Position numbers and translations under genes: made by a program. A stretch of DNA of 15,539 bases, from contig CALCHI010000095.1 of the NCBI GenBank assembly GCA_937901285.1, positions 1 through 15,539 on the forward strand, read 5' to 3'. The stretch is from UBA8437 sp003445035. Its GTDB lineage: Bacteria > Planctomycetota > Planctomycetia > Planctomycetales > Planctomycetaceae. Below the pieces are notes generated by a model, which searched no databases, was not told the origin of the DNA, and saw only the letters and a program-made list of their open reading frames with translations. Shown one piece after another: positions 1 through 7,412 of the stretch. The first letter of the stretch is position 1; the number at the start of each line of letters is the position of its first letter.

Positions 1-176
1 GGAAAGCGGTCAACTGGATCCTGGCCAACCAGCGGACTTCCGGTCGCTGGTGGACTCGCAGCCTGAACACCGACGGTTTCCACTTCATCACCTTCAGCGG
101 CAGCTGTTACCCGCTGTTGGCGCTGGGCATGTGCGGTGAATTGCCGGACAAGGTACGCGTCAGCGCTGCTCCGTAA
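1..176 (+). CDS. Squalene cyclase / prenyltransferase-repeat protein, C-terminal end (partial)
   Basis: The reading frame is open from the window edge (first whole codon at base 3) and stops with TAA at 174-176, leaving 57 residues. It contains NWILANQR, then GRWWTRSLNTD, then FHFITFSGSCYPLLALGMCGE. Short helical repeats with a Q-x-x-x-G-R-W core are typical of the squalene-hopene cyclase / prenyltransferase alpha-alpha barrel fold. In planctomycetes such repeats also occur in secreted proteins of unknown role that are not cyclases. Only the last repeat or two are visible, so neither the catalytic DxDD motif nor a signal peptide can be checked. A GC-rich hairpin lies 26 bases after the stop, suggesting the transcription unit ends here. 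The frame is well supported; the family call is moderate. Confidence 0.6.
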   Translation, partial: KAVNWILANQRTSGRWWTRSLNTDGFHFITFSGSCYPLLALGMCGELPDKVRVSAAP

Positions 177-202
177 AATGGCGTGCGACTGCCGGGATCA
201 CG

Positions 203-226
203 CGACGGCACCCCGGGTGTCCGTCG
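203..226 (+). terminator. Terminator-like hairpin after the partial first gene
   Basis: CGACGG-CACC (203-212) pairs with GGTG-t-CCGTCG (216-226) around a three-base loop, giving ten base pairs with one bulged T. It starts 26 bases after the TAA at 174-176 and is followed by TTGGTGGCT, which is only weakly T-rich. The position and stem strength suit an intrinsic terminator for the upstream gene. The poor U-tract makes this uncertain; it could also sit in the leader of the next gene. Confidence 0.45.
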
Positions 227-294
227 TTGGTGGCTAATGCCGTCGGCATGTTGGAGTGCGCAACGTCGATCTTCGAATGTCGGGAGATTCCGGG

Positions 295-3200
295 ATGAGG
301 ACAGCGAACGAGATCCGGTGTGGCTTCGGATGGACAACCGCACTGGTGTGGCTGGCAGCTGGGTTGCCGGGAATCGGCGGACTGGAACTCGCAGCAGCGC
401 CGAGAACCGACGAGATTCGTGATATCGGTTCGCGGCGCGAACTGATGATCGACGACTTCCTGGTAGATCGCCTGGTCGGTGCCGCTCGCCTGCGACTCCA
501 CAACCCCGTCCGCCGCGAGATCGCGATCGTCCACGACGCGCCGTGGGAAGGGAACGGCTGCAACTATTACACCGTGTTCTTCGACAAGGGGTACCGCGGG
601 ACCGGGCGATACCGGATGTACTACCACGCCTGGCACATTCCCTCGGACGGTAACCAGTCGCACCCGCTGCGAATTGCCTACGCCGAGAGCATGGACGGAA
701 TTCACTGGGTGAAGCCGAAACTGGGTTTCTTCGAGCACGCCGGATCCAAGCAGAACAATATCGTGTTGTCCGAAATCAACGGTCAGCAGCCGCACGATTT
801 CTCGGTTTTCAAGGACCACAACCCCGGTGTGAAGCCGGAAGCGAAATACAAGGCGATCGGTTACGGGAACAACCCGTCGGGACTGTATGCCTTCCAATCG
901 CCCGACGGTCTCCGATGGACACCGATGAACAATTCGAAGCCGGTCATGACCGGTCATGCTTTCGATACCCAGAACATCGCCTTCTGGGACTCTCGCATTG
1001 GCAAGTACCGCAGCTTCGTCCGAGACTTCGATGGAAAAATCCGTGGCATCAGGACGGCCACCTCCAAGGATCTCGTGAACTGGACCAGGCGAGACTGGCT
1101 GGAATATCCGGGGACCCCGGTTGAACAGCTCTACACCAACCAGATTCTCCCCTATTACCGGGCCCCTCATCTGCTGATCGGGTTTCCCGTTCGCTACGTG
1201 GATCGCGGGTGGGTCCCGGGCACCAGGCGGCTGCCGTCGTTGAAACAGCGAGAGCAGAGATCGCGGTCCAACAAGCGTTACGGATCGGCGGTGACCGACA
1301 CGGTCCTGATGACCAGCCGCGATGGTCGGAGCTTCCATCGGTGGAACCAGGCTTTCCTGAGACCCGGCTTGAGAACCCGCCACAACTGGGCCTACGGCGA
1401 CAACTACATGGCATGGCAAATGGTGGAAACCGAATCGCCCGAAGATGACAGCCCCCGGGAGTTGTCGATGTACGCCACCGAAAGCTACTTCACGGGAAAG
1501 ACGTCGCGGCTAAGGCGGTACACGTTGAGGCTCGACGGGTTTGCCTCGTTGTTTGCGCCGCGCGAGGGGGGCGAGTTGATCACCCGCCCACTCCGTTTTC
1601 GTGGCGACCGGTTGTCGGTCAACGTGGCGACATCGGCAGCGGGTTCGGTTCGAGTGGAAATCCTGGACGCTGCAGGGAAACCCATTCCTGGTTTTGGCCT
1701 GGCCGATTCGCACGAGATTTTCGGTGATGCGGTGGACTATCCGGTCGAGTGGAAATCGACCTCCAGTGTGGCCCGGTTGGCCGGAAAACCGATTCGCCTG
1801 CGATTCGTCCTTCGTGAGGCGGATCTGTATGCATTGAAGTTCTCCACCAGGGACGAATCGCCATCACCGGAGAAACCGCAGGTTTCGAAGTCCCTGCAGG
1901 ATCGCTGCCTGAAGGTTCTCCAGGATGGTTTGCGCGGCGAGGACTTTTGGCCGGCGATCCACGCGGCCGAAGGCCTGACACTGGGCGGAGGGCAGCAGGT
2001 CGTGATCGATTTCCTGCGTCCCAAGCTCGATGACGAAAGTGACTCACAGAAAAGGTGTGGGCTGGCACGGGAGCTGGTCCGGGCCGGGGAACGGAAATAC
2101 GTTGCCGAGATGGTCCGAATCCTTGGGGAGAAAGATTCTCACGGGCACATCCATGCCGCGGAAAGCCTTTACAAGGTGCACGGCTGTGGAGATGGACGTG
2201 ATCTGGAGCGGGCGTGGAAGACCAGTGACAACATGATTCTCCGGCTGATGGCCGCCGCCGCCCTGGCGAGAGCCGGACGCGGTGATGCACTGGATTTCGT
2301 CCGGAACCAACTGGCGAATCCGGACCACAAGATCTCGAGAATCGCCGCGTGGATCGTCGCGAGGGTCGGTGACCGCACCGACGTTTCACGGCTGAAACGA
2401 GGGATCAAACCGATCAAGGATCCACTGAGCCGATGTTACTTCGAACACGGACTGGCACTTCTGGGTGACGCCTCCGGACGACGGGTGCTGATGAAGAATC
2501 TGGCGTCCGATCGCCCGGATATCCGCACCTACGCCGCCGTGTTCGCAGGAGAAGCGAGGATGGTCGAGGCGATTCCCGTGCTGGTCGGTCTGCTGGACGA
2601 TTCGTTTCCGGATGTCCGTTATCGGTCGGCACAGGCGCTGCTGGAACTCTCTCGTCCTCAGCCGGCATCCCGGTTTCTGCTAAGGAGAACACAGGTTGAA
2701 GGGGGAAATGGTCCAACGGTTGCGGTTGGCGTGGAGAATGCTCACCTGGTCCACACGACTCAGCTGCTGCCCGGGAGTCGAGCCGACAATGCGGAGGAGC
2801 AGATCCGGTCGGTCCTGGATCAACTGGATGCCTTGATGACCGGGTATCGGACACCTCGGAGCCAACTCGTCAAACTCAACGTGTATGTGACCGGTCGGCT
2901 GGTGCGGCAGGTCGTGGAGAAATCCCTGGAGAGCTGGTTGCCGATAGGTTGTCGGCCGGCCGTGGCCCATGTCCAGACACCGTTGGCTGATCCCCGGGCC
3001 AGGGTGGCGATCGACGCGGTTTTTCCGGCCCAGCAGGTTCAGGTCACCGACGGGGTGAAGCACACACCGGGTGTCCAGAAGGGCCGTGCGTCGCGGTTTG
3101 CCCGGTCGAGTGTTTTGCCGCGGGGAGACGTGGTTTATGTGTCGGGACAAGCCCGGCCCGGATCTCTGTCGGTGGCGACGACGGCAACGATGAGAGGACT

Positions 3201-3798
3201 CTTTGCGACCCTGAAATTCATGAAGGTCCGCAAGCAGGACATCGTCCAGATCAAGTGCTTTGCCAATCCGATCAAGGACGCCGCGACAGTGATGGATGCG
3301 ATTGCCAGTGTGTTTGCCGGTGAGACGATTCCGCCGGTCAGCCTGGTGGAATGGCAGCACAGTTCACTGCCCATCGAGATAGAAGTGGTGGCCTGGCGTC
3401 CGGGAGGTCGATCGAAGGGGCCGGTGAGTTTTGCGACGCCGCCCGGTTTGTCGTCGTCACCGGTTTTCAGCCGCGTGGCGACCATCCACAGCCAGAACCG
3501 GATTTACGTGGCCGGATTGCATTCGTCGGGTCAACAGGCGGATGTGTCACAGGTGAAGTCGGTGTTCGACCAGTTGACGTCCAGCCTGTCGTCTCATCGG
3601 TCGGATTTGCGACACGTTGCCAAGGCGACCTACTACGTGACGACTCCGGGTGCCAGTGGAGAGCTGAACCGGCTGCGACCGTCTCTTTATGATCCCAAAC
3701 GGCCACCGGCAGCCTCCAAGGCGATGGTCAGCGGTGTCGGGTACAAGGGACAGACGATCTCGATCGACATGATTGCCACGGGATTGGTCGCGCCGTGA
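295..3798 (+). CDS. Secreted GH32/43-like beta-propeller + HEAT repeats + three RidA-like domains
   Basis: This 1167-aa fusion is probably exported. The ATG at 295 is preferred because GGGAG lies at 282-286 with 8-base spacing and a signal peptide follows (hydrophobic residues 12-30, likely cleavage near LAAA-P). GTG at 256 and ATG at 277 are in frame but have poorer sites. Residues 48-425 form a glycosidase-like propeller: RELMIDDFLVD, then AESMDGIHW (130-138) and GSKQNN, with further D-G blade motifs at 204 and 343. Residues 430-518 look like a beta-sandwich. Residues 533-790 are helical HEAT-type repeats. Residues 805-912, 935-1035 and 1055-1163 each resemble a RidA/YjgF/YER057c unit, ending in VAIDAVF, IEIEVVAW and ISIDMIAT. 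The usual RidA substrate-binding Arg is not seen in any copy. The gene is first in a plus-strand run, 66 bp before the cytochrome gene. The substrate is unknown and glycosidase activity is not demonstrated. Confidence 0.85.
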   Translation: MRTANEIRCGFGWTTALVWLAAGLPGIGGLELAAAPRTDEIRDIGSRRELMIDDFLVDRLVGAARLRLHNPVRREIAIVHDAPWEGNGCNYYTVFFDKGYRGTGRYRMYYHAWHIPSDGNQSHPLRIAYAESMDGIHWVKPKLGFFEHAGSKQNNIVLSEINGQQPHDFSVFKDHNPGVKPEAKYKAIGYGNNPSGLYAFQSPDGLRWTPMNNSKPVMTGHAFDTQNIAFWDSRIGKYRSFVRDFDGKIRGIRTATSKDLVNWTRRDWLEYPGTPVEQLYTNQILPYYRAPHLLIGFPVRYVDRGWVPGTRRLPSLKQREQRSRSNKRYGSAVTDTVLMTSRDGRSFHRWNQAFLRPGLRTRHNWAYGDNYMAWQMVETESPEDDSPRELSMYATESYFTGKTSRLRRYTLRLDGFASLFAPREGGELITRPLRFRGDRLSVNVATSAAGSVRVEILDAAGKPIPGFGLADSHEIFGDAVDYPVEWKSTSSVARLAGKPIRLRFVLREADLYALKFSTRDESPSPEKPQVSKSLQDRCLKVLQDGLRGEDFWPAIHAAEGLTLGGGQQVVIDFLRPKLDDESDSQKRCGLARELVRAGERKYVAEMVRILGEKDSHGHIHAAESLYKVHGCGDGRDLERAWKTSDNMILRLMAAAALARAGRGDALDFVRNQLANPDHKISRIAAWIVARVGDRTDVSRLKRGIKPIKDPLSRCYFEHGLALLGDASGRRVLMKNLASDRPDIRTYAAVFAGEARMVEAIPVLVGLLDDSFPDVRYRSAQALLELSRPQPASRFLLRRTQVEGGNGPTVAVGVENAHLVHTTQLLPGSRADNAEEQIRSVLDQLDALMTGYRTPRSQLVKLNVYVTGRLVRQVVEKSLESWLPIGCRPAVAHVQTPLADPRARVAIDAVFPAQQVQVTDGVKHTPGVQKGRASRFARSSVLPRGDVVYVSGQARPGSLSVATTATMRGLFATLKFMKVRKQDIVQIKCFANPIKDAATVMDAIASVFAGETIPPVSLVEWQHSSLPIEIEVVAWRPGGRSKGPVSFATPPGLSSSPVFSRVATIHSQNRIYVAGLHSSGQQADVSQVKSVFDQLTSSLSSHRSDLRHVAKATYYVTTPGASGELNRLRPSLYDPKRPPAASKAMVSGVGYKGQTISIDMIATGLVAP

Positions 3799-3864
3799 AC
3801 AGCGGCGTCCTGTGAACCACATTTCCTTGGCGAAGCCGGGGACAACGCCGGGTGGAGATCTGAC

Positions 3865-6800
3865 ATGAACCGACTCGTGAAGGCGTGTGTGATCTGGGCC
3901 GGCAGCGTCGCCTGTGTCGTCGCGGCTGACCAGCCAGGGCCGAAGGCTCCTTTGCCGTTGTCCCCCTCGCAGAGTGTCCGGGAACTCAGGTTGCCCGAGG
4001 GATTCCGTATCGAACTGGTGGCCAGCGAGCCGCTGGTTGTCGAGCCCTCGTGTGTCGTATTCGACGGTCGAGGCCGGATGTTCGTCAGCGAGATTCACGG
4101 TTTCAACCTTGAGGGCGAAATCGATGTGAAGGAACTGAACAAGTCGGGGAAGGTCGACCGCACGGTCCGCCGGATCCGCTGGGAACGTGTCGGTGGGCCG
4201 ATCGCCGAACAGGCCAAACGTGGACAATTCGGCACGGTCAAGCTGCTGGTCGACTCCGACGGCGATGGTCGGATGGACAGGGCCGACGTGTGGGCCGACC
4301 GACTGCCGCCATGCTACGGCATGCTGCCGTTGCGAGATGGACTGGTGGTCGTGTGTGCTCCGGACATCCTGTTCCTGGCCGATCGAGACGGTGATGGGAA
4401 GGCGGAAGTCCGTGAGACCCTGTTGACGGGATTTCGTCGTGAGTTCATCGAACGGGGGATCAACAACCCACGGTGGGGACTCGACAACTGGATCTACGTG
4501 GGCTCGGGAGGTGACGGAGGCACGATCCGTGGTCCCCGTCTCAAGACACCCGTCAAGCTGGGGCGAACCGATTTCCGCATCAAGCCGGACGGATCGGCCA
4601 TCGAGCCGGTCACCGGAACCGTCCGGACTTTCGGCTGGGGAATGAATGCGATCGGAGATCGCTTCACGACGGCTGGCGGAACCCCGGTTTCGGCCAATCT
4701 GCCGCTGCCCTATCGCTACCTGGGCCGCAATCCCTTCGTCTCTTCTCCGGCGGTGGCCTACACCGCATCGAACTACAATCGTGTGTTCGGTGTCTGTCCA
4801 CCGCACCCGTGGCGAGTGGTTCGGGGTCGAGACCCGAACTGGGTCAAGTTCTACGGGCAGAGGGAGACCTCCGGCGGGTACTTCACAAGTGGTTGCGGGA
4901 CGGAGATTTACCAGGGGCGTCTCTTTCCCCGGGACATGGTCGGACAACTGTTCTGTTGCGAGCCGTCCAACAACGTGATTCATCGAAGTGGGCTGACACT
5001 GGACGGTTCGTCTTACCGGGCGCGGCGGAAGGCGTCCGAGGCCGCGTCGGAATTCCTGGCCTCCGGTGATCCCTGGTTCCGACCTGTGAACCTGCGAGTC
5101 GGTCCGGACGGTGCGATGTACATCGTCGACATGTATCGCGAGATCGTCGAAGACTACTCGGCGATTCCGCGGTTTCTTCAGCAACGTTACGGCCTGGCCG
5201 GAGGCCGCAAACGGGGTCGCATCTGGCGGCTGATTCCTGAGAAAGCCCAACTGCGACCTGCCGTCAATTGGCAGAAAGCGTCCAACGAGGTCCTGCTGGC
5301 AGCGTTGGAAGACGAAAACGCCTGGCGTCGCTTCACCGCTCAGCGGATGCTGATCACCCGGGGCGGGCGGACGGCTATCAGTGGATTGACGAAGTTGGTT
5401 CGTCAGGGGCGGTCGGCCACCGGACGGCTGCATGCGCTCTGCACACTTGATGGCCTCGGAGTTCTTCGTCCCCCCGAAATTGCAGCGGCTCTTGGCGACT
5501 CGGACCTGGGAGTGAGATTGCACGGATTGCGGCTGTCCGAACGCGTGTTGCCGGACAACGCCGAGACCGTTGGCCTGGTGGCAAGCCTGGCGTCAGCCTC
5601 CGAACCCCGAGTCCGACTGCAGGTGGCGCTGACGCTTGGCGAGTCGAACACCTCTGCAGCGGATATCGCCCTGCTGCAGCTTGCCCGCCGATTCGGACAA
5701 CAGCGGTGGATGTCGGCGGCAATTCTCTCGGGAGCACGAGATCGTGCTGCGGATCTGCTGGCCGGACTGCTTTCCGGAAAGACGGTCGGGCGGGGAGGGC
5801 GTGAACTGGTCGGCCCACTGGCGGCCACTCTCGGTGGACGTCGACGGTTCTCCGAATGGGGGCCGGTTCTCGAGGCGGTGGCTTCCCACGATGTTGCCGT
5901 CAAGACGGCGTGCCTCGAGGGGCTGACCACCGGATTGGGGGCCGACACGGAGAAACACGACGGTGTTGAGCCGATGTGGACGTCTCTGGCTCGGTTGGTG
6001 ACCGACCGGTCTCCGAAGATTCGGTACCTGGCCATCGGATTGGCATCTCGTCTGGGATTCGGCAGCCGTCCGGCCGTTCGCCGGGAGATCCGGCGAGCCG
6101 TGGATCTTGCAGAGGACGTCAGGGTTCCGGTTCCCGATCGGGCCAGGGCGATACGGACGTTGGCCTTTGCGTCGTTCGAACAGGTGGCCAGGACGTTCGG
6201 GAAATTGCTGGATCCCGGCCAGCCGCTGGATCTGCAGTTGACGGCCGTCGCCGCAATGAACGCGTCGAACGACCGACGTGCCATCGTGGCGATGTTGGCC
6301 GGATGGAGCCGTTACACTCCCCGGCTTCGGAAGGACGTACTGGATGCCGTGATGTCCCGAGAGAATCGGTTGCCGTTGCTGGTCGGTGCACTCGAAATGA
6401 AGACGGTGGCCGTTGCCGAATTGAACGCATCTCGCCGTGAGCAGTTGGTGGCGAGTCGCAATCCGAAGGTATCGGCGCGGGCCCGCCGCCTGTTTGCCGA
6501 GAGGCCGTTGGAGACGGAATTGCGGGCGCGTGTTGCTCGCTACCAGAAAGCCCTGGTGGGGAAACGCGACCTGAAGCGGGGTCGCGAGGTGTTTGCCCGG
6601 CACTGCCTGGCCTGTCACAAGTTGAAGAAGGAGGGGCACGCCGTTGGCCCCGACCTGGGTGGTGTCATCAAGAAGCCTGATGAGGCGATCCTGCTCGAGT
6701 TCCTCAACCCCAGTGCGACGATCGAGCCGGCCTTCCAGAGTTACACCGTGGTGACCACCGCTGGGCGGATCTACACAGGAACCATGGCCGCCGAATCGGC

Positions 6801-6975
6801 CACCAGTCTCACGTTACGGAAGGAGAAGGGACTGACCGATACGGTGCTGAGAAAGGAAATCGATTCGGTCAAGGCCTCGGCGGTGTCACTGATGCCGTCG
6901 AACCTGTACGAGAAGATCGGTCCCGCCGAAATCGCCGATGCGATCGCCTATCTCAGAAAGGCGTTGAGGCCCTAG
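3865..6975 (+). CDS. PVC-type membrane-bound dehydrogenase/HEAT/cytochrome c fusion
   Basis: This 1036-aa exported protein belongs to the planctomycete/verrucomicrobial family known as putative membrane-bound dehydrogenase with a PVC haem-binding domain. GGAG at 3854-3857 lies 7 bases before the ATG. The signal peptide is residues 1-21, with cleavage likely after VAA. Residues 40-455 form the propeller module, starting LPEGFRIELVASEP and including VEPSCVVFDGRGRMFVSE. It holds two D-x-D-G-D-G loops at 130-135 and 173-178 that look like calcium sites. Residues 470-880 are HEAT-like helices. Residues 904-1034 form the cytochrome module, with C914-x-x-C917-H918 binding haem covalently and M1010 in SLMPSNL as the likely second axial ligand. 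The family is expected to oxidise a substrate, often proposed to be a sugar, in the periplasm and pass electrons to the haem. The substrate cannot be read from sequence. Probably co-transcribed with its neighbours. Confidence 0.9.
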   Translation: MNRLVKACVIWAGSVACVVAADQPGPKAPLPLSPSQSVRELRLPEGFRIELVASEPLVVEPSCVVFDGRGRMFVSEIHGFNLEGEIDVKELNKSGKVDRTVRRIRWERVGGPIAEQAKRGQFGTVKLLVDSDGDGRMDRADVWADRLPPCYGMLPLRDGLVVVCAPDILFLADRDGDGKAEVRETLLTGFRREFIERGINNPRWGLDNWIYVGSGGDGGTIRGPRLKTPVKLGRTDFRIKPDGSAIEPVTGTVRTFGWGMNAIGDRFTTAGGTPVSANLPLPYRYLGRNPFVSSPAVAYTASNYNRVFGVCPPHPWRVVRGRDPNWVKFYGQRETSGGYFTSGCGTEIYQGRLFPRDMVGQLFCCEPSNNVIHRSGLTLDGSSYRARRKASEAASEFLASGDPWFRPVNLRVGPDGAMYIVDMYREIVEDYSAIPRFLQQRYGLAGGRKRGRIWRLIPEKAQLRPAVNWQKASNEVLLAALEDENAWRRFTAQRMLITRGGRTAISGLTKLVRQGRSATGRLHALCTLDGLGVLRPPEIAAALGDSDLGVRLHGLRLSERVLPDNAETVGLVASLASASEPRVRLQVALTLGESNTSAADIALLQLARRFGQQRWMSAAILSGARDRAADLLAGLLSGKTVGRGGRELVGPLAATLGGRRRFSEWGPVLEAVASHDVAVKTACLEGLTTGLGADTEKHDGVEPMWTSLARLVTDRSPKIRYLAIGLASRLGFGSRPAVRREIRRAVDLAEDVRVPVPDRARAIRTLAFASFEQVARTFGKLLDPGQPLDLQLTAVAAMNASNDRRAIVAMLAGWSRYTPRLRKDVLDAVMSRENRLPLLVGALEMKTVAVAELNASRREQLVASRNPKVSARARRLFAERPLETELRARVARYQKALVGKRDLKRGREVFARHCLACHKLKKEGHAVGPDLGGVIKKPDEAILLEFLNPSATIEPAFQSYTVVTTAGRIYTGTMAAESATSLTLRKEKGLTDTVLRKEIDSVKASAVSLMPSNLYEKIGPAEIADAIAYLRKALRP

Positions 6976-7067
6976 ACGGCCGGATTTGCGACGTGCGACT
7001 TCCGGTGGTGATCAGCCGGCAATCCACGTACGTTGGGGCAGTTCGTTCAGGCGGCCAGGGAGAAACC

Positions 7068-7385
7068 ATGTTCACGATCGCTGAGTCCTTCTGTTTGAAA
7101 CCTGGTTGCTACGACGAATACAAACAGGCCCACGATGAGTTGTGGCCGGACATCGCCGAGAGCATGGCCGAACACAATGTGAGCATGGCCATCTACCTGC
7201 GAGACGACCGGCTGTTCCTGCACGGAGTGGCTCCCAGTCGCGAACACTGGGACAGGATGCGAGAGTATCCCGGGCTGCCGAAATGGCACGCTTACATGGC
7301 CACACTGATGGTGACCGATGACCAGGGGCACACGGTCGTCGAGGAACTCGAGGAAGCGTTCGTGTTCGGGATCTTTGCCGAATAG
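7068..7385 (+). CDS. L-rhamnose mutarotase family protein (RhaM-like)
   Basis: The protein has 105 residues, matching the roughly 104 of the RhaM family, which interconverts alpha and beta anomers of L-rhamnose in the cytoplasm. ATG at 7068 is chosen because AGGGAG (7057-7062) sits 5 bases upstream and the product then matches the family length; an in-frame start at 6993 would add 25 unlike residues. Tyr18 and His22 in EYKQAH fall at the same positions as the active-site Tyr and His of the E. coli enzyme. The RWWKYM motif is here KWHAYM (72-77), so the first Trp is kept and the second is His. There is no signal peptide. It lies 92 bp after the cytochrome gene on the same strand. The family is confident, but rhamnose as substrate is not certain: no rhamnose isomerase, kinase or aldolase gene is in the window. 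Confidence 0.8.
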   Translation: MFTIAESFCLKPGCYDEYKQAHDELWPDIAESMAEHNVSMAIYLRDDRLFLHGVAPSREHWDRMREYPGLPKWHAYMATLMVTDDQGHTVVEELEEAFVFGIFAE

Positions 7386-7412
7386 GCCCGGATCCCGGTC
7401 CGTCGCCGGTTG

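Noticed and set aside
160..1419. Open frame of 419 codons on the minus strand, opposite the propeller fusion gene
   Set aside because: It is the antisense shadow of a well-supported gene; its translation has no recognisable domain and it lacks a ribosome site or neighbour logic.
3799..3864. Possible terminator or promoter between the fusion gene and the cytochrome gene
   Set aside because: The 66 bp hold only a distant CGGCGT/ACGCCG pair and the ribosome site; read-through as one transcript is simpler.
3547..5523. Open frame of 658 codons on the minus strand across two plus-strand genes
   Set aside because: It spans the junction of two clear genes on the other strand, is rich in Arg/Gly/Pro as expected for a GC-rich shadow, and shows no family motifs.
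5593..6639. Open frame of 348 codons on the minus strand within the cytochrome gene
   Set aside because: It lies entirely opposite the HEAT region of a confident gene and its translation resembles no known family.
6976..7067. Possible regulatory hairpin between the cytochrome and mutarotase genes
   Set aside because: Only short stems (CCGGA/TCCGG and an imperfect GGATT-TGC pair) are found, not better than expected in such GC-rich DNA.
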